A DNA stretch of 64,000 bases, taken from NCBI GenBank assembly GCA_014237855.1, contig JABACD010000004.1:186001-250000 (forward strand). Reading direction: 5' to 3'. A program made the position numbers and the translations under genes. This DNA is from Planctomycetota bacterium. Its GTDB lineage: Bacteria; Planctomycetota; UBA1135; GCA-002686595. Positions 8,326 through 18,098 of the stretch are shown in pieces. Numbering within the stretch: position 1 is the first letter of the stretch; each line of letters begins with the position of its first letter. Under the pieces are notes generated by a model. It did no database searches, was not told where the DNA came from, and was given only the letters and a program-made list of their open reading frames with translations.

Positions 8326-10224
8326 CTAGCTGGCTGGGCAAGACGGAGCCGTACCCCAAGCACCACCTTCGTCTTCGGGGACAGAAGAGCGCAGGCTTTG
8401 CTGGGTGTACAGCGTGTTGTAGCGCCCCCTGTTGGCAATCAGCTCCGAGTGGCTGCCGCATTCGACGATCTGGCCTCCCTCGATCACGAGTATGCGATCC
8501 GCATTTCGTATCGTGGAGAGCCGGTGGGCGATGACGAAGCTCGTTCGACCCTTGAGGACCCTCGCAAGAGCCGTCTGGATCCGTCTTTCCGTCTCCGTGT
8601 CGATTGACGAGGTTGCCTCATCCATGACAAGAAGCTGTGGGGACTTGAGGATCGCCCTGGCGAAGGAGATCAGCTGCTTCTGCCCGGTTGATAGCCGTCC
8701 GCCGCCCTCGCCAACCTGGGAATCGTAGCCCTCCTCCATCTTGTCAATGAACTCATGGGCTCCAACAAGCTCTGCTGCATCACGCACCGCCTGATCGGAG
8801 GCTGAGAGGTCTCCATAACGAATGTTCTCGGTGATGCTCCCGCTGAACAACTGCGGCTCCTGGAGCACGATACCGAGGTTCGATTGCAACCAGTGCAGAG
8901 ACCGTTCGCGGTAGTCGACCCCGTCGATCAGGATCTCTCCGCAGGTTGGCTCATAGAACCGACACAGCAGGCCCAGGATAGTGGACTTTCCGCCACCTGT
9001 CTGGCCGACGAGTGCGACGGTCTCGCCTGCACGAACCTCGAGATCGAAGCCCCTCAGGATCTGTTCGCCCTCCTTGTAGCCGAAGTCCACGGAGGCGAAT
9101 GCAATTGTCCCGATCTTGTCCGGTCCACCGTCCTCAGCAAGACCCTCAGGAGCTAGAGCTTGCTTCTTGTAGGTCTCTATTCGCCGTAGAACCTCGTCCG
9201 AGTCCTTGATCTCGGGCGTCGCCTCGATCAGAGAGATCACCCGCTCTGCGGAAGCCTGTGCCATTTGCATCTCGGCAAAGAGCCTGGCGAGTTCCTGGAT
9301 TGGATCGAAGAAGAGTCGGGAGTAGGAGATGAACAGTACCAGGGTCCCCAGCGGTATGGCCAGCTGAACGACTCGGCCCCCTCCAACGCCCATGATCAGG
9401 GCCAGGGCCAGGCTGGAGAAGACAAGGACCAGGGGAAGGTAGACCGCGGACTGCAACGCATTCCGCATCGAGACGGAGTTCATCGTTCCGGTGAGCTGAC
9501 TGAATTCCTCCAGGTTTGCCTGCTCGCGCACGAAGACCTTGGAGGTGCGCACGCCCATGATGCCCTCGTTGTAGGCCGCCGTGATCCGGGAGTTTGTCTT
9601 TCGGACAGCACGGGAGCTGTTAAGGATGCGCTTCTGGAAGCTCTTGGAAATCCAGGCCAGTAGGGGCACTACAATCAGCAGGGTCAAGCCAAGTCTCCAG
9701 TCGACAATCATCATGGCCACCGTGACACCGGTCATGGTTGCGACACCCCACACGATGTCGAGCAGGCCCCAGGCCAGGATGTTGGTCAGTCGCTCGCAAT
9801 CGGAGGTCATCCTCGCCATCAACCAACCAACCGGGCGACGGTCGAAGTAGGAGAAGGACAGGCGTTGTAGGTTACGAAAGCCTGCGGATCGAATGTCGTG
9901 GCCGACACTGGTCCTTAGTTTTCCGCCAGCCCTGATGAAGCCGAAGACGGAAGTGGCCAGCCCCGCCGAGAGGGCTGCGTACAGGAGTCCATAGTGGCGC
10001 AGGTCCAGGGTCTGCTGGTCATCAATCAGGATGTTGACCACGTCTCGCGTAACCCATGGCAGTGCCGCATCGAAGAACGCGGTCGTCAGAGCGAACAGGA
10101 CGATCAATGACACGCTCCACCTGTAGACCATGGCGAAGCGCCAAAGCTTGCGCCAGATCTTGAAGTCCACCCCTTCACCCGAGCTCTGGGGTTCGATGAA
10201 GGCTCCCTTGTCTTGTTGTGTCAT
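8326..10224 (-). CDS. ABC exporter half-transporter, subunit with intact Walker B and altered signature
   Basis: Type IV ABC exporter subunit: six membrane helices (about 30-310) followed by an ATPase domain. Walker A is GQTGGGKS (407-414), Walker B LLVMDE keeps the catalytic Glu (536), and the H-loop His is at 567. The signature motif is LSTGQ (511-515) instead of LSGGQ. The gene overlaps the upstream exporter gene by 4 bases, which implies coupled synthesis and a heterodimer of the BmrCD/TM287-288 type. Together with the partner's Asp541 this changed signature would form the degenerate ATP site. Substrate cannot be read from the sequence; lipids or drugs are usual for the family. The C-terminal 25 residues are a divergent tail. 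Confidence 0.93.
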   Translation of the reverse strand: MTQQDKGAFIEPQSSGEGVDFKIWRKLWRFAMVYRWSVSLIVLFALTTAFFDAALPWVTRDVVNILIDDQQTLDLRHYGLLYAALSAGLATSVFGFIRAGGKLRTSVGHDIRSAGFRNLQRLSFSYFDRRPVGWLMARMTSDCERLTNILAWGLLDIVWGVATMTGVTVAMMIVDWRLGLTLLIVVPLLAWISKSFQKRILNSSRAVRKTNSRITAAYNEGIMGVRTSKVFVREQANLEEFSQLTGTMNSVSMRNALQSAVYLPLVLVFSSLALALIMGVGGGRVVQLAIPLGTLVLFISYSRLFFDPIQELARLFAEMQMAQASAERVISLIEATPEIKDSDEVLRRIETYKKQALAPEGLAEDGGPDKIGTIAFASVDFGYKEGEQILRGFDLEVRAGETVALVGQTGGGKSTILGLLCRFYEPTCGEILIDGVDYRERSLHWLQSNLGIVLQEPQLFSGSITENIRYGDLSASDQAVRDAAELVGAHEFIDKMEEGYDSQVGEGGGRLSTGQKQLISFARAILKSPQLLVMDEATSSIDTETERRIQTALARVLKGRTSFVIAHRLSTIRNADRILVIEGGQIVECGSHSELIANRGRYNTLYTQQSLRSSVPEDEGGAWGTAPSCPAS

Positions 10225-12128
10225 GACTGGAGTTTGGGGGTTTGCTTGGAGTGCAGATCCTCACGAATCTCCTCTTCAAGAACGCCTTGGATCTCCCAGA
10301 GGTCTCGATAGGGGCCCTCCTCGCGGATAAGATCCCGGTGATTGCCCGACTGCACGACCCGTCCCTTGTCCATCACCAGGGTCAGATCGGCGTGCAGCAC
10401 AGAGGAGAGACGGTGCGCGATGATGATGCTCGTTCGGCGACCCCTCCGCTCTTCGAGGGCTGCAAGGATCCGCGATTCGGTCTCGGTGTCCACGGCAGAT
10501 AGAGCGTCATCAAGTACGAGAATGGCAGGGTCACGAAGGAGAGCACGAGCCAGAGCAATCCGCTGGCGCTGCCCACCCGAGAGGGTGACCCCGCGCTCTC
10601 CAACCTGGGTCTCGTAACCGTCGCTGAAGTCCAGGATGGCATCGTGGACAGCTGAGGCCGTGGTTGATTCAAAGACCTCATCATCGCTCGCACCGCGGTG
10701 ACCAATCATCAGGTTCTGCTTGACGCTCTTCGAGTAGAGAAAGGGCTGCTGGAGGACGACGCCGAATTGGGTACGGACGTAGCGCCTGGGCAGCTGCTGC
10801 AGGTTGCGACCATCCAGCTCGATGGAGCCCTGGTCCCCGTCATAGAGACGCAGCAGGAGCTGTACGAGCGTTGTCTTGCCGGATCCCGGAGGGCCGATGA
10901 GTGCAAGGGTCTCTCCGGCCTTGAGATGAAAGGAGACTCCCTCCAGGGTCGCTGACTTGGGCTTGAAGGAGAACCCAAGATCCCGAACTCGAATATCACC
11001 GCTCACCGCAGAGAACTTCTCGCCCGGCCTTGGATTCAGGTGTGTCTCCTCGGGCTCCTCCAGCACGGTGCGGAGCCTTTGTAGTGAGACCATGGCCTTG
11101 CCAGAATCAGAGAGCACCCGACCGAGCTGTCGCACAGGCCAGATAATGAGGAACTGATACTCGACGAAGGCCGTCAGGGTACCGACGGTGATGGTGCTGT
11201 CGTTCACGAGCATCGCGCCGCCTAACAGCACCATTCCGATCTGCGCCAGGCAGAGGAAATCAGAGCTGGACCAGTAGATCCCGAGCAGCGCAATGAACCG
11301 TCGGTGGTGATCTCGGAACTCGCTGTTGCGCGCCGAGAATTTCTCCATCTCGAAGTCCTGTCGGGCGAAGGCGCGAACCACGCGTATCGCCGTAAGGTTC
11401 TCTTGCAGCACAGTGGTCATGCGACCCTCCGAGGCATCCATGCGCTCGAAGAGGACCTTTATCCGGCGAAAGAAGACCAGCGCGAAGATGATGATGACCG
11501 GGAGCAGGGCTACCGACACCCATGCCAAGGCAGGGCTGAGGGTGAAGAGGATTGGAACTGCCAGCAGGATGAGAAGTGTTGCCCTGCCGATCTCGACCAC
11601 CTGGGTGGAGAGAAACATTCGAACCGTCTCCACATCCGACGTGCAGCGTTGAACAAGGTCTCCTGTATCAACCTGGTCGAAGTAGGTGCAGGGGAGGTTC
11701 GCGAGGTGACGATACAGGTCGTCTCTCAGGCGCCTTACAATTCCCTCAGACGCCCTGGCTGCGAGGCGAGCGCGAAGATAGAGGCAAAGGCCGGAGAGCG
11801 CAGCCAGGAGGAGGATCAATCCACTTGCAAGCCAGATTTGCCCGGAGCTGCCGAGTCCGAAGCCCTGTCCCAGATCCTGCAACCAGGTCCTGCCGGTCTC
11901 TGCCGCCGAGAGGGGGGCAACTTCGCCAAGGCTAGAGGGCTGGTCATCCAATGCCCCGCTCTTGTCTCCAAGCACTGTGGCAAGCGGACCGTCGATGGTG
12001 GCCTGCGTCACGAGCGGAATCCCGAAAGACAGACCGATCCCCAGGGCCATGGCGGCAATGGCGCAGAAATAGCGCAGCCGGTGGCCTCTTCCTAGCTTCC
12101 AGAGAGTGTGTTGCTTGTGGTTATGCAC
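10221..12128 (-). CDS. ABC exporter half-transporter, subunit with Asp in place of catalytic Glu
   Basis: First gene of the two-gene exporter operon, 635 residues. Six membrane helices span about 20-340, with an unusual loop of about 45 residues between helices 1 and 2 (about 50-95), predicted to face outside. The ATPase domain has Walker A GPPGSGKT (412-419), canonical signature LSGGQ (516-520), and Walker B ILVLDD (536-541), where Asp541 replaces the catalytic Glu. The H-loop His is at 572. In heterodimeric exporters this Asp marks the subunit whose own Walker A/B forms the non-hydrolysing site, while its normal LSGGQ completes the active site with the partner. The pairing is therefore internally consistent. 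Substrate unknown. Confidence 0.93.
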   Translation of the reverse strand: MHNHKQHTLWKLGRGHRLRYFCAIAAMALGIGLSFGIPLVTQATIDGPLATVLGDKSGALDDQPSSLGEVAPLSAAETGRTWLQDLGQGFGLGSSGQIWLASGLILLLAALSGLCLYLRARLAARASEGIVRRLRDDLYRHLANLPCTYFDQVDTGDLVQRCTSDVETVRMFLSTQVVEIGRATLLILLAVPILFTLSPALAWVSVALLPVIIIFALVFFRRIKVLFERMDASEGRMTTVLQENLTAIRVVRAFARQDFEMEKFSARNSEFRDHHRRFIALLGIYWSSSDFLCLAQIGMVLLGGAMLVNDSTITVGTLTAFVEYQFLIIWPVRQLGRVLSDSGKAMVSLQRLRTVLEEPEETHLNPRPGEKFSAVSGDIRVRDLGFSFKPKSATLEGVSFHLKAGETLALIGPPGSGKTTLVQLLLRLYDGDQGSIELDGRNLQQLPRRYVRTQFGVVLQQPFLYSKSVKQNLMIGHRGASDDEVFESTTASAVHDAILDFSDGYETQVGERGVTLSGGQRQRIALARALLRDPAILVLDDALSAVDTETESRILAALEERRGRRTSIIIAHRLSSVLHADLTLVMDKGRVVQSGNHRDLIREEGPYRDLWEIQGVLEEEIREDLHSKQTPKLQS

Positions 12129-12208
12129 CGGTACGGGTCTGTGACGGAGATAATCCTTCGGGGTGGTTGATGTGGAATGCGGCCTCTACCGGGCCTTCGG
12201 GTGATGAT

Positions 12209-12246
12209 CAAAAAAGAACAAGCCCGCTCGTCTTACTGAGCGGGCT
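12209..12246 (-). terminator. Intrinsic terminator on the minus strand
   Basis: Read on the minus strand, AGCCCGCTC and GAGCGGGCT form a perfect 9-bp stem (12221-12229 with 12238-12246) around an 8-base loop, followed by TGTTC and a run of T (A-run 12210-12215 on the plus strand). The nearest upstream minus-strand stop codon is at 12571, about 325 bases away, so it may end a long 3' tail of the SRPBCC operon or an unannotated small transcript. Confidence 0.8.
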
Positions 12247-12570
12247 ATCGAGATTGCCGTAGGCCAGAGGGCCTGGTTGCGGTCAATGCCGCTGGCGCAC
12301 GAGTCCACTCAGAGGAGGCGCGGGACCTCCTCTTGGATGTGTTGACCTTGATAGGTATTCATCATGCAACCTCTTGCTTGGGCGTGTTCTAGGCCTGTCA
12401 CTGCGCTGGCCACCTGGCCCTGAGAAGGGCTCTCACCAGGCGTCATGCCGCCTTGGGGGCTGTGGTGGGGCTGAATTCGCCCTGAAACCTTATCGAGGCT
12501 CTTCAGGCACGCAAGTCTGGAAAGTGGAAAACTTGCCGCTTGTAGCTGGGGCCCGAGCCCCAAGTACATG
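12247..12570 (-). other. Gene-free stretch leading into a terminator; possible small RNA or short ORF
   Basis: About 320 bases between the SRPBCC stop and the isolated terminator. It contains a perfect GAGGAGG/CCTCCTC hairpin (12312-12332) and a GGCC-rich hairpin near 12262-12275. One minus-strand frame stays open (12309-12569) and ends in a short peptide starting at an internal ATG near 12448, but its codon use is mixed, no ribosome binding site stands out and I do not recognise the peptide. It does not match tmRNA, SRP RNA or RNase P RNA by their conserved segments. Confidence 0.35.
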
Positions 12571-13005
12571 TCAGTCCTCTTCGAGCAAGACCTTCAGTCG
12601 ATCGAGATCAGCCTTGAGGCGATCGCGGACGGCGTTACCGACGGCGCCCCGCATGAGCTTGAGCGCGACACTCTTGAGCTCGATCTTGGTGCTCTGGTTT
12701 AGCTGGCAGCGTTCACCCAGATCTCGGAAGGTGAGATCGGTGAAGATGGTGAAGTCGTCGTGTTTCAGGTGGGTGGAGATACGGCGGTTATCCTGCAGGT
12801 CCAGGACAACTCCATCGAAGACCTGCCGCATCCCGGAGATCTCGTGAATCTGGCGGAAGGAAGAGCCCACACCCCAATCCTTGCCTGGGTCGATCTCGAC
12901 CTCCATGAGGGACGCCATCCACCGGACCTGATGCTCCGCCGAAGTGCAAGCCAGGAAGGCCTGCTCCACCGGGCACTCGACAAGGATGTCCAACTCGATG
13001 TCCAC
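12571..13005 (-). CDS. SRPBCC (START/polyketide cyclase-like) domain protein
   Basis: A 144-residue single-domain protein with the helix-grip pattern of the SRPBCC superfamily: N-terminal strand IELDILVECPVEQAFL (3-18), a central run of strands including GVGSSFRQIHEISG (45-58), and a long C-terminal amphipathic helix (about 112-142) that closes the hydrophobic pocket. Members bind lipids or other hydrophobic ligands, or act as small cyclases; the ligand is unknown. It follows slyD with a 15-base gap on the same strand, so the two are probably one transcript. No signal peptide, so cytoplasmic. Confidence 0.75.
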   Translation of the reverse strand: MDIELDILVECPVEQAFLACTSAEHQVRWMASLMEVEIDPGKDWGVGSSFRQIHEISGMRQVFDGVVLDLQDNRRISTHLKHDDFTIFTDLTFRDLGERCQLNQSTKIELKSVALKLMRGAVGNAVRDRLKADLDRLKVLLEED

Positions 13006-13020
13006 TCGTAGAATAAGGAG

Positions 13021-13506
13021 CTAGTGACTATGTCCGCCCTCTCCATGAGAGTGCCCGTGGGTGAGCTCTTCTTCAGTGGCATCGCGTACCTCGACCACCT
13101 TCACCTTGAAGGTCAGCTCCACGCCTGCGAGGGGGTGGTTGGCATCGAGGACAATGGACTCCTCCTCGATGTGGACGATCGTGACCATTCGCTGGTTCCC
13201 CTGCGGGTCCTGTACGGGGAACTGCAAGCCGAGCTCGAACTCCAGCTGACCGTTGAAGGCCTCCTTGGGAACCCTGCTGAGCAGGTTGTCCTGCCGCGCT
13301 CCGTAGGCCCTCTCCGGGGGGATGACCGCCTCGAACTCGTCACCCACCTGCTTGCCCGAAAGTTCCTGCTCCAGACCGGGGATGATGCCGCCCTTTCCGT
13401 GGAGGTAGGCCAGAGGTCCGCGACCCTCGGACTTGTCCAGGACGGTGCCCTCGGAGTCGGTCAGGGTGTACTCGATACCGACAATCTTGTTTTCTGTGAT
13501 CTCCAC
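13021..13506 (-). CDS. slyD: FKBP-type peptidyl-prolyl isomerase, SlyD family
   Basis: Cytoplasmic prolyl isomerase and chaperone that often binds nickel. The sequence shows the split FKBP fold typical of SlyD: GTVLDKSEGRGPLAYLHGKG and IIPGLEQEL in the first part, the inserted flap domain (about 65-120) with VPPERAYGA-like PPERAYGARQ, and the return strand HPLAGVELTFKVKVVEVRDA. The tail ends in HGHSHGEGGHSH, a metal-binding His-rich segment. I place the start at the GTG at 13506, which gives 161 residues beginning at the conserved strand; the longer frame to 13650 would run into the divergent ABC transporter gene and has no homology-like content. The SRPBCC gene follows 15 bases downstream. 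Confidence 0.9.
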   Translation of the reverse strand: MEITENKIVGIEYTLTDSEGTVLDKSEGRGPLAYLHGKGGIIPGLEQELSGKQVGDEFEAVIPPERAYGARQDNLLSRVPKEAFNGQLEFELGLQFPVQDPQGNQRMVTIVHIEEESIVLDANHPLAGVELTFKVKVVEVRDATEEELTHGHSHGEGGHSH

Positions 13507-13590
13507 GACGTCTGCTGGTTGGTTCCAGGGAGTGGCAAAGTGGCGCAAGATTCTACTCGGGCTTACAGCCCAGGACCATAAACTCCCGGC

Positions 13591-15375
13591 ATGGCCGAGT
13601 CTTCCTTGCTGCAACCGCTGCGTCGCTTGATGGGCTTCGCACACGCCCATCGGCGCCGAATCCGGCTGGCGACCTTCTTCTCGATCCTCAATAAGATCTT
13701 CGACCTGGCCCCGCCGGTCTTGATCGGAATGGCCGTGGACATCGTTGTGGAACGTGAGGACTCGATTATCGCCTCATGGGGAATCGTGGACCTCGAGGAT
13801 CAGTTCTACCTGCTGGCCGCCCTGACAGTCCTGATCTGGGTCCTGGAGTCGATCTTCGAGTATGTCTACAAGGTGTACTGGAGGAATCTGGCCCAGACTG
13901 TCGAGCACGAGCTACGCATCGCCTCCTACGCGCATGTGCAGGGGCTCGAGCTGACCTATTTCGAGGACTCGAGTACCGGGCAGCTGATGGCCGTGCTCAA
14001 TGATGACGTCAATCAGCTCGAACGTTTTCTGGATGTTGGAGCCAACGACCTCCTACAGGTGTCCACCACAGTCCTCTGCATCGGTTCGCTGTTCTTCTAT
14101 CTCGCGCCGTCGATTGCCTGGATGGCGGTCCTTCCCATGCCCTTCATCCTGTGGGGGTCCGTTCACTTTCAGCGAAGGCTGGCACCGCGCTATGCTGGAG
14201 TACGTCGGACCGTCGGTGACTTGAATGCGGACCTGGCGGGAAACCTGGGTGGCGTGGCAACGATCAAGAGCTTCACCGCCGAGGATCGCGAGGTCCAGCG
14301 CATCTCTGCTTCAAGCGCGGACTATCGCGAGGCAAACCGCCATGCGATCGCCTTGTCCTCCGCGTTCTCCCCACTGATCCGAATGGTCATTGTCTGTGGG
14401 TTCACGGCAATGATGGTGGCGGGCGGGTTGCAGGCTCTAAATGGTGAGATGGATGTTGGCATCTACACCATCTTGATCTTCATGACCCAGCGCCTTCTTT
14501 GGCCGCTTACGAGGCTGGGTGACACCTTTGACCTCTTCCAGCGAGCGATGTCCTCGACCCGACGCATCTTCGCGTTGCTGGACACCGAGTCAGCCATGAA
14601 GAACGGCTCGCGAAGGGTAGACCCTGCGAGCGTCGAGGGACACTTCACCTTGGAGGGAGTCGACTTCTCCTATGGGGATCGAGAAGCACTCTTCAGCGAC
14701 CTGGACGTCTCCTTTGAGGCGGGGCGGACGACCGCCATCGTTGGGGCCACAGGATCGGGAAAGAGCACCCTGCTGAAGCTCCTCCTGCGCTTCTACGACG
14801 TGGCGGGGGGCGCGGTCCTTCTGGATGGTACTGACATTCGAGAGCTGGATACGGGGGACCTGCGCCGAGCTGTCGGTCTTGTCAGCCAGGACGTCTTTCT
14901 CTTCCACGGTAGCGTTCGGCAGAACATTGCCTACGCAAACCCTGAGGCCAGCCTGGAAGAGATCAGGGAGGCGTCTGGGATCGCCGAAGCCGAGGAGTTC
15001 ATCTCCCAGCTCCCTGAGGGCTACGAGACCATTGTTGGTGAGCGAGGGCAGAAGCTCTCCGGCGGCCAGCGGCAGCGAATCTCGATCGCCAGGGCAGTCC
15101 TCAAGGATCCTCCGGTCCTGATCCTGGACGAGGCCACCTCCTCGGTGGACAACGAGACGGAGGCGGCTATCCAGCGTTCCCTGGCTCGGCTCTCGCAGGG
15201 GAGGACGACGATCGTGGTGGCCCACAGGCTCTCCACGGTTCGGCACGCGGCGAGGATCTACCTGCTCGAGCAAGGACGCGTGCGGGAGGTTGGCACCCAC
15301 GAGGAGTTGGTGGCCCAAGCGGGGCCGTATGCAGCGCTCTGGCAGGTGCAGACAGGAGAAGCCGTGGCCCGCTAG
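13591..15375 (+). CDS. ABC exporter, homodimer type (MsbA-like)
   Basis: 594-residue half-transporter with six membrane helices (about 25-310) and an ATPase domain with all canonical motifs: Walker A GATGSGKS (385-392), signature LSGGQ (489-493), Walker B VLILDE with Glu514, and a normal H-loop. Because nothing is degenerate it should work as a homodimer, unlike the exporter pair at 8326-12128. It is divergent from slyD, with 84 bases between the starts. The family exports lipids, lipid A cores, peptides or drugs; this one's substrate is not evident. The gene ends 33 bases before the convergent carboxypeptidase. Confidence 0.92.
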   Translation: MAESSLLQPLRRLMGFAHAHRRRIRLATFFSILNKIFDLAPPVLIGMAVDIVVEREDSIIASWGIVDLEDQFYLLAALTVLIWVLESIFEYVYKVYWRNLAQTVEHELRIASYAHVQGLELTYFEDSSTGQLMAVLNDDVNQLERFLDVGANDLLQVSTTVLCIGSLFFYLAPSIAWMAVLPMPFILWGSVHFQRRLAPRYAGVRRTVGDLNADLAGNLGGVATIKSFTAEDREVQRISASSADYREANRHAIALSSAFSPLIRMVIVCGFTAMMVAGGLQALNGEMDVGIYTILIFMTQRLLWPLTRLGDTFDLFQRAMSSTRRIFALLDTESAMKNGSRRVDPASVEGHFTLEGVDFSYGDREALFSDLDVSFEAGRTTAIVGATGSGKSTLLKLLLRFYDVAGGAVLLDGTDIRELDTGDLRRAVGLVSQDVFLFHGSVRQNIAYANPEASLEEIREASGIAEAEEFISQLPEGYETIVGERGQKLSGGQRQRISIARAVLKDPPVLILDEATSSVDNETEAAIQRSLARLSQGRTTIVVAHRLSTVRHAARIYLLEQGRVREVGTHEELVAQAGPYAALWQVQTGEAVAR

Positions 15376-15408
15376 CCGGGCCAGGCTGCCCCTGCTCCCC
15401 CTGCTGCG

Positions 15409-17982
15409 TCAGTTACAGAAGATCACCTCGAGGGCATTGGAGAGGTTGTAGCCCAGTGGACCACCCGCCACATCGCGGTACCAGAACTGAAAGTTCCAGC
15501 TGCTGCCAGCCACGATTGGGCCAGCAAGATCGAGGAGCTGCGAGACCTCACCAGCAGAGTCCGTCTGTTGAACTGTCAGCCTGGTGAAGGGAGATGATAC
15601 GCACAACCTGCCTTCACCTAGCGGGACGTCGTTCACTCCCGAGCCGTAGAAGAAGAGTCCGAAGGTGGTCGGGGGAACCCCGCTCGCGTTCAGACGGAAG
15701 TCGGCGTCGCTCACCCCCGTGGACCCCGTGCTGTAGATCTGAGCCCCGGGACCAACGGAGTTTGGTTCCCCCGTGCAGTAGACCACTGGTGCCGGACAGT
15801 CTCCGCTTGCGTTGGAGAAGATGGTGAGGTCGTCTATCGCCGCCTCGATGATGGATCCATCCCCAAGATCCGAGGCTCGAAAGCGCAGACGCATCTGATC
15901 CGTGGGCAAGAGCAGGTCCTCCACGTTGATGAGGGCCTCGACCCAGCCTCCACTGGTCCCCGGTCCTGCGGGGCCGACCGTCTCGGCGTTCGTCCAGCTG
16001 GCGCCACCATCATTGGAGATGTCGACCTCGAAGACATCGGCATTGGGAGAGCCTCCCTCCGAGTTGGAGTACCAGCGGAAGTAGCTGATCTTGGGTTCCA
16101 GGCTCCCGCTTAGATCGAAGAGCGGGGAGATCAGCGATGTCGTACCACCGTCGACATCGTTCTCACCAATTGAGCCTCCTACAGATCCCTGACCGGTGAC
16201 CCAGCAGATGGTATTCCCGCCGCCAGGCGTGTGGTCATCCTCGGGTTGGGCATCGGTGCCTCTTGGATTGACCCGCGTCCAGTTACCCGTGCTGGCGTTA
16301 TCAGGAGCTCCAACTGCCCAGCCCTGAGCGCCGCCTGCCTCAAAGTCATAGCTGATGAGGGTCTCCGTGGAGCCAATGGTCAGTGAACCGGGGTAGTTCT
16401 CTTGCCAGCCAGCAGAGCTGACCTGTACATCGAAGCTGTAGGTCCCAACCGGGGTTCCGGGTGGAATACGTAGAATCGGATGGGCGCTCGTCGATGCAGT
16501 TGAAAAGGAGTTGATCACTCCCAGGGTCTCACTCCCGTTGATGACCTGTAGCGGCGGCTCGACGTTGATCAACTGCACAGTGGTTGCAGCCGAGTCCTGC
16601 ATCCCACTGTTGCGTACATCGACCTCGACACGGACGAGCTCTCCGCCCTCCAGGTCACCGTCTCCGTCACCGGCGTTCTCTACGGGCTGAATGGCTTCGA
16701 CCCGCAGGTAGCTGCCAGCAGCTAGAGCCGTGCGTGCAAGGGCCAGTCTGTTCTGTTCCGCGAGCGGGACAATCCGGGACTGAACGGGCCAGAAGCCATC
16801 GTCGCTACTTCCAATCTCGGGGGTCCAGGCCATCGAGTCATGGACCCCGTGGTCGTAGTCGAGAGTTGTACCGTTCGCCAGGTAGAGGATGATTGATGCT
16901 GGGCCGTAGGGATAACCGTTGAACTCTGTGGCCAGCGCGCCGACCTCCTCGTAGTCAGCCGCATTGGTCGGGGCTGCCTCGACGTAGCCGAGGGGGGAGA
17001 GCCAGACATCAGAGAAGCTGTGAACCGAAAGGGCAGTCCTGAAGTCCCGCGAGGAGATGAAGCTGACCATGGCCTGCACCTCGGGTTCGCTGGCGGGACC
17101 AGAGCCTCGAAAGACCTCGCTGCTGGGAGAGGAGGAAGAGCCCTCGTCGTCGATGCCCCACTGGTAGGGATAGTTCCTGTTCAGATCGACGCCTATCTCT
17201 CCACCGCCATTGTTGCGCCGGTTCTTGCGCCAGAGACCACCTCCCGAGGGGAAGCTCTGCTGGTTGTAGACGTAGCCATCCGGATTCACACAGGGGATGA
17301 TGTAGATCTCTCTCTCATCGACGAGGTAGGTTGCCAGAGGGTCGACACCGTAGCTCTCCACCAGCCAGAGCAGGAACCAGAGTGTGGTCTGCATGCTCTG
17401 GGGCTCCCTCGCGTGGTGCAGGGCGTCGAAGCGCACCTCGGGTTCGTTCTCGTCGACGTTTGGATTGTCCGAGACCTTGACCATCCAAAGGTCGCGCCCC
17501 TGAAGGCTCTGGCCGATGGAGGTCTTGGTGCTGACGATGGAGGGATAGGCACCTTGTATCTGGTCTAGAACGGATGAGACCTCGGCGAAGCTGTAGAAGC
17601 CAGACATGGCTCCTGATGCATAGGGAGGTGTCAGCCAGCTTCCATGGGTCGTACCCGCAAAGGAGGTGCTGAAGCCCTCTTGAAGCCGCTGTGCGTAGTG
17701 ATTAGCCAGGTCGTCTATGACGACGTCGATCTTCCAGCCAGCCCTCCGGAGGGCCTCCAGGTGATCCTGGCCAATGACCAGCTCTGCCGTTCGAATTCCC
17801 GGACCAGCATCACCCGGTGCACCGAGGTACATGTGCGAGACATCGATGCCCTGGGCGGCGAGATCATCCAATCCCTGTCGTTGGGCCCCAAGCTCGACGT
17901 TGACAAGATAGAGCGGGTCTACATCAGTTTCTTGCGGAACGGTAGCGCCGAGGGCCAGACTGAAGAGGGTGCTGAGAATCAA
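15409..17982 (-). CDS. Secreted M14 zinc carboxypeptidase with lineage-specific C-terminal domain
   Basis: Exported metallocarboxypeptidase of 857 residues. Residues 1-15 are a short signal peptide. The catalytic domain (about 125-430) has the zinc ligands HAREP (His190, Glu193) and SVHSF (His321), the substrate-binding GVDLNRNYP (264-272) and the catalytic Glu389 in WTPEIG. After it come a CARDB/NEW3-like beta-sandwich (about 435-540), a jelly-roll domain of the MAM/concanavalin type (about 545-735), and a C-terminal domain from YCTGEPNS (about 743) to the end. That last domain, with paired Cys and a YRD motif near the end, recurs in 25751-26725 and in many secreted proteins of Saltatorellus-like planctomycetes. 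Role: extracellular peptide degradation. It may follow the RlmM-like gene 116 bases upstream, but co-transcription is uncertain. Confidence 0.92.
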   Translation of the reverse strand: MILSTLFSLALGATVPQETDVDPLYLVNVELGAQRQGLDDLAAQGIDVSHMYLGAPGDAGPGIRTAELVIGQDHLEALRRAGWKIDVVIDDLANHYAQRLQEGFSTSFAGTTHGSWLTPPYASGAMSGFYSFAEVSSVLDQIQGAYPSIVSTKTSIGQSLQGRDLWMVKVSDNPNVDENEPEVRFDALHHAREPQSMQTTLWFLLWLVESYGVDPLATYLVDEREIYIIPCVNPDGYVYNQQSFPSGGGLWRKNRRNNGGGEIGVDLNRNYPYQWGIDDEGSSSSPSSEVFRGSGPASEPEVQAMVSFISSRDFRTALSVHSFSDVWLSPLGYVEAAPTNAADYEEVGALATEFNGYPYGPASIILYLANGTTLDYDHGVHDSMAWTPEIGSSDDGFWPVQSRIVPLAEQNRLALARTALAAGSYLRVEAIQPVENAGDGDGDLEGGELVRVEVDVRNSGMQDSAATTVQLINVEPPLQVINGSETLGVINSFSTASTSAHPILRIPPGTPVGTYSFDVQVSSAGWQENYPGSLTIGSTETLISYDFEAGGAQGWAVGAPDNASTGNWTRVNPRGTDAQPEDDHTPGGGNTICWVTGQGSVGGSIGENDVDGGTTSLISPLFDLSGSLEPKISYFRWYSNSEGGSPNADVFEVDISNDGGASWTNAETVGPAGPGTSGGWVEALINVEDLLLPTDQMRLRFRASDLGDGSIIEAAIDDLTIFSNASGDCPAPVVYCTGEPNSVGPGAQIYSTGSTGVSDADFRLNASGVPPTTFGLFFYGSGVNDVPLGEGRLCVSSPFTRLTVQQTDSAGEVSQLLDLAGPIVAGSSWNFQFWYRDVAGGPLGYNLSNALEVIFCN

Positions 17983-18098
17983 GGGGATAGCTCCGTGAAT
18001 GGGGGATTCAGTTGCCTGCCTTCAGCAGGTTGAAGGGTCGGCAGAGCCTTCAGCCTAGCAGCGATTTGATGGTTCCCCCAGGGGTGCTGTGCTCTCTC

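Noticed and set aside
11304-12095. 263-residue plus-strand open frame
   Set aside because: Antisense to the ABC exporter gene at 10221-12128; no start signal or family features.
13507-13650. Longer SlyD with 48 extra N-terminal residues
   Set aside because: It would overlap the divergent ABC exporter start and the extra residues do not resemble any FKBP; the GTG at 13506 begins the fold.
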